Source: Gammaproteobacteria bacterium (GTDB lineage: Bacteria; Pseudomonadota; Gammaproteobacteria; UBA1113). From it: a stretch of 43,037 bases of DNA. Position numbers and translations under genes: made by a program. The notes beneath the pieces are model-generated. The model did no database searches and had not been told where the DNA came from. It worked only from the letters and a program-made list of their open reading frames with translations. The first letter of the stretch is position 1. Every line of letters starts with the position of its first letter. The DNA lies in assembly GCA_021156165.1 (NCBI GenBank), contig JAJNBM010000005.1, positions 1 through 43,037 of the forward strand. The letters are read 5' to 3'. Below, piece after piece: positions 37,415 to 43,037 of the stretch.

Positions 37415-37553
37415 GTCATTACGAGCTTGCGAAGCAACCCAGAAAATCTTGGTGCGTGAAAAACCATCACTTACAACCGGGCTAACAACACACTGTGGCA
37501 CTCTACAAAAACCGGATTTTTACTCCTGAATTGCTTCGCAAGCTGGCAATGAC
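37415..37553. repeat. Inverted-repeat element, GTCATTGCGAG family, longer copy
   Basis: Two 28-bp arms (37415-37442 and 37526-37553) pair with about four mismatches; each holds GTCATT near the outside and AGCTTGCGAAGCAA inside. An 83-nt centre without coding capacity separates them. It lies between icd and the aldehyde dehydrogenase gene. Same family as 33206-33278. Confidence 0.8.
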
Positions 37554-37617
37554 CGATCTGAGCAATTCCACACACTTGCAGGACCGATAGAATATATCTT
37601 CTTTGTTGGTTATTCCC

Positions 37618-39009
37618 CTACAGCGAAGACGAGCGAATTACCATCATTTTTTCATAGGTCATGTCCTGCATGGAATAGGGAATACCACCGATGCCAAAAC
37701 CAGATTGTTTGCGCCCGGAAAAAGGCATCCAATCTACTCTAAAGGCAGTGTGATCATTCACCAATACCGTGTTGGCTTGCAACCGCTTTACCATCTCTAA
37801 AGCCACATCTATACTTTGAGTAAACACTGCCGCTTGAAAGGAAAATGGCAACGCATTGGCATTTTTAATGGCTTCATCTCGTTGCGCATAGGAATTAATA
37901 CACACCACAGGCCCGAAAACTTCTTCTGTGCACACCTTAGTGCTTAAGGGAGCATTGTAAAGAATCGTCGGGGCGTAACAACTATCCGACAAAGCCTTAC
38001 CGCCACACAGAAGCTTAGCCCCTGCCGCTACCGCTTCATCCACCCATGTTGCCACGCGTTTTAATTCCGTAGCCGTAATCAAAGGCCCTACTTCGGTTTT
38101 CGCGTCTAAAGGGTCACCCACGCGCAATTTTTCAGCCGCGGCCGTTATTTGTTGTGCCAATTGCTGTGCTATTTTTTCAGATGCAAAAATACGTTGCACT
38201 GAAATACACACTTGCCCGGCATGGTAAAAACCTCCCTTTGTCAATAAAGGTACGGCATCGGCCATATCCGCATCCGCTTCCATTATAACGGGTGCAGCAC
38301 CGCCATGTTCTAGAGTACAGCCTGCTCCAGGCGGTAATAAAGAACGCAGATGCCAGCCTACACGGCTAGAGCCTATAAAAGATAAAAAACTGATGCGTGG
38401 ATCGGAGACTAATTTTTCAGCAATTGCACTAGGACAAATAACCGCTTGCGCGTAAGCCCGGGGTAAGCCTGCTTCATACAATAATTCCAGAAATGCTAAA
38501 CAAGATAAGGGGGTACTGCTGGCTGGTTTAATCAATACTGGACAACCCACGGCAATAGCGGGAATTACTTGATGTACAACTAAATTAAGAGGATGGTTAA
38601 AGGCGCTAATGGCCAATACCACGCCCACAGGTTCCCGAAAAGTATAGGCCATGCGATGTAATGAAGATGGCGTTATCCCCATCGCGATTTCATTCCCGGT
38701 CATATGGGACATTGATTCTATGGCAATTTTAATACCCTGAGCGGCGCGCTCGGTTTCCACTAAAGAATCGACTAAAGGTTTTCCGCCTTCTTCCGCTGCG
38801 CGTTTGGCAAATTCTTCACGGCGTGCCACCAACAATTGATGTGCTTTTTCTAAAATAGCGATACGCTCAGGTACTGCGAGCGCTTTTTTAGGTTGATTAA
38901 ATAAATCATACGCTGCGGCCAAGGCTTTTTCCGCTCGCGCTTCATTCCACAACTCTACCTCGGCGATCACCCGATGGTCAAACGGCGACAGTACTTTCAA
39001 GTTAGGCAT
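37618..39009 (-). CDS. NAD(P)-dependent aldehyde dehydrogenase
   Basis: 463 aa. Complete ALDH active site: Asn138 (SAFNHPLN), Lys161 (LIKPASSTP), Glu234 (LEHGGAAPV, with His in place of the usual Leu after Glu) and catalytic Cys268 (HAGQVCISVQRIF). The C-terminus FSGRKQSGFGIGGIPYSM resembles the lactaldehyde / phosphonoacetaldehyde / non-phosphorylating glyceraldehyde-3-phosphate dehydrogenase branch. The substrate is unresolved. GGGGAG lies 5 nt before the ATG. Apparently a single-gene unit. Confidence 0.9.
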   Translation of the reverse strand: MPNLKVLSPFDHRVIAEVELWNEARAEKALAAAYDLFNQPKKALAVPERIAILEKAHQLLVARREEFAKRAAEEGGKPLVDSLVETERAAQGIKIAIESMSHMTGNEIAMGITPSSLHRMAYTFREPVGVVLAISAFNHPLNLVVHQVIPAIAVGCPVLIKPASSTPLSCLAFLELLYEAGLPRAYAQAVICPSAIAEKLVSDPRISFLSFIGSSRVGWHLRSLLPPGAGCTLEHGGAAPVIMEADADMADAVPLLTKGGFYHAGQVCISVQRIFASEKIAQQLAQQITAAAEKLRVGDPLDAKTEVGPLITATELKRVATWVDEAVAAGAKLLCGGKALSDSCYAPTILYNAPLSTKVCTEEVFGPVVCINSYAQRDEAIKNANALPFSFQAAVFTQSIDVALEMVKRLQANTVLVNDHTAFRVDWMPFSGRKQSGFGIGGIPYSMQDMTYEKMMVIRSSSL

Positions 39010-39102
39010 ACGACTCCCCTATAATGTACACGTTAGCGCTCTCTTCAGGCACATCACGTACTTAAGTCTAAGGCTTTTACGGCCAAATAGACTTTTATTT
39101 GG

Positions 39103-39167
39103 GGGTCTATTGACATTTGGTTTATCAGCTGCAAAATGAATAAAGCGGGCCAAATGTCAACAGACCC
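39103..39167. repeat. 18-bp inverted repeat sharing a core with the element at 35894
   Basis: GGGTCTATTGACATTTGG (39103-39120) and CCAAATGTCAACAGACCC (39150-39167) pair with one mismatch. The centre holds TTTATCAGCTGC and AAAATGAA, which match 20 of 22 bases of the complement of 36015-36036. It lies between the divergent aldehyde dehydrogenase and methyltransferase genes. Confidence 0.75.
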
Positions 39168-39214
39168 TAAAATCCCCGAATATTTCAAGATACGCTCTTG
39201 CTTGCTTCTTCAAG

Positions 39215-39220
39215 TATAAT
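39215..39220 (+). promoter_or_regulatory. Candidate -10 box for the methyltransferase operon
   Basis: A perfect TATAAT lies 42 nt before the ATG at 39262. No good -35 is seen; TTCAAG is repeated at 39184 and 39209. Confidence 0.4.
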
Positions 39221-39261
39221 AGGGCTATATTAGCAGAAAAACAATTAACCGAGTTGCCACG

Positions 39262-40050
39262 ATGTATTATCAATTAGGTAGTCATGCCGCTGAACAGACG
39301 CGCTTAGAAATACAGGCAAAATTATGGGGTGATGCAAAATATATACAGTTTTCGGACACAATGAATGTTTGCGAGCTGGGCTGCGGCAATGGTATTAATT
39401 TATGGATTGCGGAGCATTTAATCAACGGTCATTATCTGGGGGTGGATGTGCAGGCGGAACAGATAAAAGCCGCAAAAGAAAAAGCACTGTTAAAGGGTTT
39501 AAAAAACGTTGAATTCCTGGTTGGGAATGCTGCAAACACAAGCATAGCTTCTCAGTGGGCCGATTTGACTTTCTGTAGACTCGTTCTTGTACATAACCCA
39601 AGGCCGATAGAAGTAATAAGCGAGATGGTTCGGATTACTAAGCCAAAGGGAAGAATTCTAGCGATTGAACCTAATAATTTATCCCATATTGCCTATAACA
39701 AGCCCTACTTAAACAAATGTCATCATGCACGAGTAAGATATATGTATGCCCAAGGTAAAGGAACCTTAGACATCTGTTCTCAACTATACCATTTATTTAA
39801 ATGTGCTGGAGCTTCTCATATCACTATTAAACAACATCCTATTTATTTTGATTCCCGCGAACCTAAACTTCTTCAAGAGCTTTACGCTGGTTGGGCTATT
39901 ATGCTCACAACCTTAAAAGACGAATTGTTAAAAGATAACGTGATTACAGAGAATGATTATGAAATGGCTATAAAGGAGACTGAACATATTAACGAGGGGG
40001 ATAGCATCTATCAATGTGTATGGATAGCAGAAGGAATTATTTTAAAATGA
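39262..40050 (+). CDS. Class I SAM-dependent methyltransferase
   Basis: 262 aa. Rossmann-fold motif I is VCELGCGNGINLWIAE (about 36-51), with acidic motif II LGVDVQAEQI and post-I LVGNAANT; RLVLVHNPRPIEVISEMVRI and KPKGRILAIEPN follow the methyltransferase type-11/25 pattern. Residues from about 150 form a variable substrate-binding part. No membrane segment. The substrate is unknown. Its TGA overlaps the ATG of a secreted alpha/beta hydrolase, so the two are coupled. AT-rich relative to the neighbouring icd and ALDH genes. Confidence 0.85.
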   Translation: MYYQLGSHAAEQTRLEIQAKLWGDAKYIQFSDTMNVCELGCGNGINLWIAEHLINGHYLGVDVQAEQIKAAKEKALLKGLKNVEFLVGNAANTSIASQWADLTFCRLVLVHNPRPIEVISEMVRITKPKGRILAIEPNNLSHIAYNKPYLNKCHHARVRYMYAQGKGTLDICSQLYHLFKCAGASHITIKQHPIYFDSREPKLLQELYAGWAIMLTTLKDELLKDNVITENDYEMAIKETEHINEGDSIYQCVWIAEGIILK

Positions 40051-40907
40051 GCAAAACAAACTTTAAAACCACTCGATTCATCTTAAAGGGAGTATTCATA
40101 TTGATGATTAGCCTGCAGACTTGTTTTGCTAATGAATTTGTAGTTGATCATAAAACAATTTCCTACACTGATACAGGTTCTGGAAAACCCGTGGTGCTGA
40201 TACATGCTTTCCCTACAGATCAGCAACTCTGGAAGCAACAAATAGAACCGCTTAAAAAACATTTTCGTGTCATTACATTGGATCTTTGGGGATTTGGTCA
40301 ATCAGCCCCTACTGATGGTAAGGCCATTACCATGACCCAATATGCCGATGAGGTAAATACATTACTCACTCATTTGCAGATACAGCATGCCATTATTGGT
40401 GGTGAATCAATGGGGGGATATATCGCATTGGCATTCTTAAACAAATACCCACAAAAAGTTGCGGGTTTGATACTCGCAGATACCCAACCCATTGCCGACA
40501 ATGCGGATACCAAAAAGAAACGCGAAACTTCAGCACAAGATGTGCTTCAACATGGAACGGAAAATTTAATCACCGGGTTTATACCAAAAGCTTTATCGCC
40601 ACAGGCTTCTGAAGAAATAAAATTATCTTTATATAAACTTATGCAGAAACAGTCTGCAAAGGGTATTGCATCTGCATTACGGGGCATGGCCTTGCGTCAA
40701 GATATGTCTGGTACTCTTGCTGCAACCTCATTGCCAGTCTTGATCATTACCGGAGAGGAAGACAATGTTATTTCACCACAGCAAAGTCATGACATGCATG
40801 CGCTTTCTAAAAATAGCACATTGGTCGTTATCAAAAATGCGGGGCATCTATCCAACCTTGAACAAGAAGAGAAATGGGATAAAGCCGTTATTGAAATGTT
40901 TGGTTAA
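40047..40907 (+). CDS. Secreted alpha/beta hydrolase
   Basis: 286 aa from the ATG at 40047, which overlaps the upstream stop (ATGA). A signal peptide is visible: FILKGVFILMISLQTCFA, cut near residue 28. The hydrolase triad is Ser121 (GGESMGGYIALA), Asp in GEEDNVISP (about 241) and His in NAGHLSNLEQ. LIHAFPTDQQLW supplies the oxyanion strand. It should act in the periplasm or outside. The close coupling with a methyltransferase is unusual; the ester or amide substrate is unknown. Confidence 0.85.
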   Translation: MSKTNFKTTRFILKGVFILMISLQTCFANEFVVDHKTISYTDTGSGKPVVLIHAFPTDQQLWKQQIEPLKKHFRVITLDLWGFGQSAPTDGKAITMTQYADEVNTLLTHLQIQHAIIGGESMGGYIALAFLNKYPQKVAGLILADTQPIADNADTKKKRETSAQDVLQHGTENLITGFIPKALSPQASEEIKLSLYKLMQKQSAKGIASALRGMALRQDMSGTLAATSLPVLIITGEEDNVISPQQSHDMHALSKNSTLVVIKNAGHLSNLEQEEKWDKAVIEMFG

Positions 40908-40921
40908 GAAGATTTTTCAAA

Positions 40922-41029
40922 ATATACTCCTAGCAGTTGATTTTTAGGTGTTATCAGCGCTTTGGCTTACAGCAATTCTGTCATTCAAGCCCCTTTATAA
41001 CACCTAATTTCAAATCGCTATGAGTATAT
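40922..41029. mobile_element. MITE-like 108-bp inverted-repeat element
   Basis: Arms begin with ATATACTC (40922-40929) and GAGTATAT (41022-41029). TTAGGTGTTAT and ATAACACCTAA inside are a perfect 11-bp pair; TAGC and GCTA also align. The arms can be paired over about 35 bp. It encodes nothing and lies just after the hydrolase stop. No target duplication was established. Confidence 0.6.
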
Positions 41030-41095
41030 CTTAAAAAAAGGGAAAGGGCGGTTGAGGGATAAAAGAGTACACCTTTTTATACCACCTCCTATACG

Positions 41096-41120
41096 ATTCC
41101 ATGTATAATGCGTATGGAAT
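41096..41120 (+). promoter_or_regulatory. TATAAT box within an inverted repeat upstream of the small periplasmic gene
   Basis: ATTCCAT (41096-41102) and ATGGAAT (41114-41120) flank a TATAAT at 41104-41109. The TATAAT lies 36 nt before the ATG at 41145. The palindrome around the -10 could be a repressor site; no -35 is clear. Confidence 0.4.
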
Positions 41121-41144
41121 TATAATTTTTGAGGAGATAGTATT

Positions 41145-41582
41145 ATGCGGAAATTTATTTTGACTACTGTATTGGCTTTGGGGGTTGCAAATTGTGCGCT
41201 GGCGGCTGATTTTAGCGGCAAATACCAATGTCATTTGACAGACCACACTGATGGGCCCTTTGATGCGACGCTGGTTTTGAAGCTAAACCCTAAGGCAAGC
41301 TTTCTAACTGCGGGTTATGCAAGTTATGATATTGCGTTTCATGTTGCCGGTATACCCTATGAATATACGGGCATCGCCGCGGCTAGAGGAAATGATTTAG
41401 CCTTGTATTTTGAAAGCACAGGTGAGAAAAAGAATCCTGATGACCGGGGGGTAGGCATCGCTTCTGTTATTTTAGATCAAGACAAGTCTGGAAAAAATGG
41501 TGTGAGTATTCATAAATTCTATTATGAGAACTCCTACAAAGGCAAAAGCAATTATGGCTTTGAGGAATGCACCAAAGCGTAG
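41145..41582 (+). CDS. Small periplasmic protein, unknown
   Basis: 145 aa. Signal peptide MRKFILTTVLALGVANCALA with cleavage at about residue 20. The mature 125-aa chain is beta-rich and polar, with Cys29 near the start (YQCHL) and Cys142 near the end (FEECTK), which could form a disulfide bond joining the ends. I recognise no family. GGAG precedes the ATG. Its own promoter-like site and terminator make it a single-gene unit. Confidence 0.75.
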   Translation: MRKFILTTVLALGVANCALAADFSGKYQCHLTDHTDGPFDATLVLKLNPKASFLTAGYASYDIAFHVAGIPYEYTGIAAARGNDLALYFESTGEKKNPDDRGVGIASVILDQDKSGKNGVSIHKFYYENSYKGKSNYGFEECTKA

Positions 41583-41596
41583 TAGCCTACACAGCG

Positions 41597-41624
41597 ACAC
41601 CCTGTCAGCATTGCGATAGGGTGT
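41597..41624 (+). terminator. Terminator after the small periplasmic gene
   Basis: ACACCCTGTC and GATAGGGTGT form a 10-bp stem (one G-T pair) around AGCATTGC, 15 nt past the stop. Only a short TT follows. Confidence 0.6.
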
Positions 41625-41673
41625 TTAGCCCTCATTAGACTGAATTAGTTTGCAATTGTCTAATTAGATTTTA

Positions 41674-41862
41674 ATGGAAATGAGAGACATGCCCGTATCA
41701 TGGCAGATAGTCTATTATTATCACAGAGGGGAAGAAGTTTTTCATGGGAGAGGCAAAAAAAGTCTTGCTGAAGCATCAACCGTCCGCAGAGAGTATATAA
41801 AATCGCTGCAAGAAGCAGATAAGGGCAATTATAATTTACTATTTGAGGTTGTTAGATCTTAA
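41674..41862 (+). CDS. Small hypothetical protein
   Basis: 62 aa or, from the third ATG at 41689, 57 aa (MPVSWQIVYYYHRGEEVF...). It is amphipathic and charged, with no signal peptide. GAGAG before the third ATG is the best ribosome site. Not recognised. The frame is short, so coding is probable but unproven. Confidence 0.4.
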   Translation: MEMRDMPVSWQIVYYYHRGEEVFHGRGKKSLAEASTVRREYIKSLQEADKGNYNLLFEVVRS

Positions 41863-42034
41863 AGCATACTGTATTACGTAATATAACGTTATACCGGGCT
41901 TTAAAACATGCTTTTTGGCTATAAAAACAAAAAACTATCACACCCCACTCATCCGCCCCTAAATAGATACGACACTGGAAAATTGCACAAAACTATGGCA
42001 TTATAGGCTGAATACAACTTGAATCAGGTCAAAT

Positions 42035-43037
42035 ATGAGTCACAACCCAGTGGTTATAGGCTTATCCGGAGGAGTGGATTCCTCCGTGTCAGCTTATTTA
42101 CTAAAAGAGCAAGGCTACGCCGTAGAAGCGGTCTTTATGAAAAACTGGGAAGAAGACGATACCGATGAATACTGCTCGGCCAGCGTCGATGTCGCCGATG
42201 CAAAAGCCGTGTGTGATACCTTAAACATCCCCCTACATACGGTTAACTTTGCCGCCGAATATTGGGATCGCGTCTTTGATATTTTCTTACGGGAATATCA
42301 TCTAGGCCGTACACCGAATCCAGATATCTTGTGCAACAAAGAAATTAAATTTAAGTTATTTTTAGACTATTGCTTAAAAACGCGCGGCGCGCAGTATTTG
42401 GCGACGGGCCATTATGCCCAGATAGCCAAGCACGAGGATCACTATCAGTTACTCAGAGGCGTAGACAGCAATAAAGATCAAAGCTATTTCATCTATACCT
42501 TAGGCCAAAAGGCTCTGAGTCAATCCTTATTTCCCATCGGACATTTAACCAAACCCGAAGTGCGTACCCTCGCTAAAAAAATGGGCTTAAAAACACACGA
42601 TAAAAAAGACAGTACCGGCATTTGTTTTATAGGCGAACGTAAGTTCAAAGATTTTCTAGCCCGATATTTGCCTGCGCAGCCTGGCAATATAGAAAGCATC
42701 GATGGCAAGATCATAGGCGTACACGATGGCTTAATGTATTACACCATAGGTCAGCGCAAGGGTTTAAAACTAGGCGGTAAAAAAGAAGCGCTGGAAGCAC
42801 CCTGGTATGTTATAGACAAACAAGTAGCGCGCAATGTGTTGGTGGTAGCGCAAACGCATGAACACCCCTTATTGTATAAAAATAGTTTATACTGTACGGA
42901 TTTATCTTGGTGCGATGGTAATGTGCCTTCCTATCCCTTACGTTGTACGGCTAAAACGCGTTATAGACAAAAAGACGCCGCTTGCACGGTTACACCAGCG
43001 GCTGACGATAATACCCTACTCGTCACTTTTGATGCCC
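42035..43037 (+). CDS. mnmA: tRNA-specific 2-thiouridylase MnmA, 5' part (runs off window end)
   Basis: Adds sulfur to U34 of tRNA Lys, Glu and Gln. From the ATG at 42035 (AGGTC 7 nt upstream) 334 codons are visible without a stop. Seen: the PP-loop [12 protein letters not shown] (Ser11-Ser17), [22 protein letters not shown] with catalytic Cys100, ATGHYAQ, DQSYFIY, and [13 protein letters not shown] with the second catalytic Cys197, then YTIGQRKGL. The C-terminal beta-barrel is cut by the window end. Confidence 0.95.
   Translation, partial: MSHNPVVIGLSGGVDSSVSAYLLKEQGYAVEAVFMKNWEEDDTDEYCSASVDVADAKAVCDTLNIPLHTVNFAAEYWDRVFDIFLREYHLGRTPNPDILCNKEIKFKLFLDYCLKTRGAQYLATGHYAQIAKHEDHYQLLRGVDSNKDQSYFIYTLGQKALSQSLFPIGHLTKPEVRTLAKKMGLKTHDKKDSTGICFIGERKFKDFLARYLPAQPGNIESIDGKIIGVHDGLMYYTIGQRKGLKLGGKKEALEAPWYVIDKQVARNVLVVAQTHEHPLLYKNSLYCTDLSWCDGNVPSYPLRCTAKTRYRQKDAACTVTPAADDNTLLVTFDA

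Noticed and set aside
41872..41883. 12-bp palindrome TATTACGTAATA before mnmA
   Set aside because: A single short AT-rich palindrome with no partner site or matching promoter; chance is likely in this AT-rich gap.

Overview
The window looks like chromosomal DNA of a moderately AT-rich gammaproteobacterium. The housekeeping genes are of gammaproteobacterial type: divergent bioB/bioA with a BirA-like site, tamA-tamB, nagZ with a DUF1820 gene, anmK, clpA, an NADP-type icd, and mnmA. The many short palindromic repeats and decayed gene copies suggest a host-associated lineage such as Legionellales/Coxiellaceae. That placement is inference; there is no rRNA or marker phylogeny here.

Layout. 1-3.5 kb: biotin genes, a very small basic protein, an FMN reductase and a shortened GTP-cyclohydrolase-II-like protein. 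3.6-8.8 kb: the TamA/TamB outer-membrane assembly pair. 8.9-15.6 kb: an accessory island with two TIGR03032-type paralogues, a large seven-repeat FG-GAP beta-propeller protein with a Pro-rich tail, relics of the same two gene types on the other strand, and a short FG-GAP derivative. 16.2-19 kb: hpt, a triplicated 86-bp repeat, then nagZ, DUF1820 and a YkuD-domain gene without signal peptide. 19-24.6 kb: wrbA, two AT-rich alpha/beta hydrolases, a beta-carbonic anhydrase, a tyrosine recombinase and anmK. 24.5-28.8 kb: a large two-TM protein with an HPDK motif, a PEBP-family protein and a DUF1704 zinc-peptidase-like protein. 28.9-33.2 kb: an RND efflux adaptor and pump. 33.3-39 kb: clpA, icd and an aldehyde dehydrogenase, separated by palindromic elements. 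39.2-43 kb: a methyltransferase/secreted hydrolase pair, a small periplasmic protein, a small ORF and the start of mnmA.

How genes fit together. BioA and BioB act in biotin synthesis. NagZ, the signal-less YkuD protein and AnmK make a plausible peptidoglycan-recycling set. TamA and TamB are partners, as are the RND adaptor and pump. The FG-GAP and TIGR03032 genes appear twice in the same order, once intact and once as inverted relics, which suggests a co-transmitted module of unknown function.

The most notable signals are the FG-GAP/TIGR03032 island (a C9 tract just before the propeller, decayed inverted copy, shared C-terminal motif), the triplicated repeat upstream of hpt, several families of dispersed palindromic elements (one abutting the icd stop codon), the degenerate RibA-like protein, and the HPDK membrane protein that overlaps anmK tail to tail. 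No rRNA, tRNA, CRISPR array or full insertion sequence was recognised.
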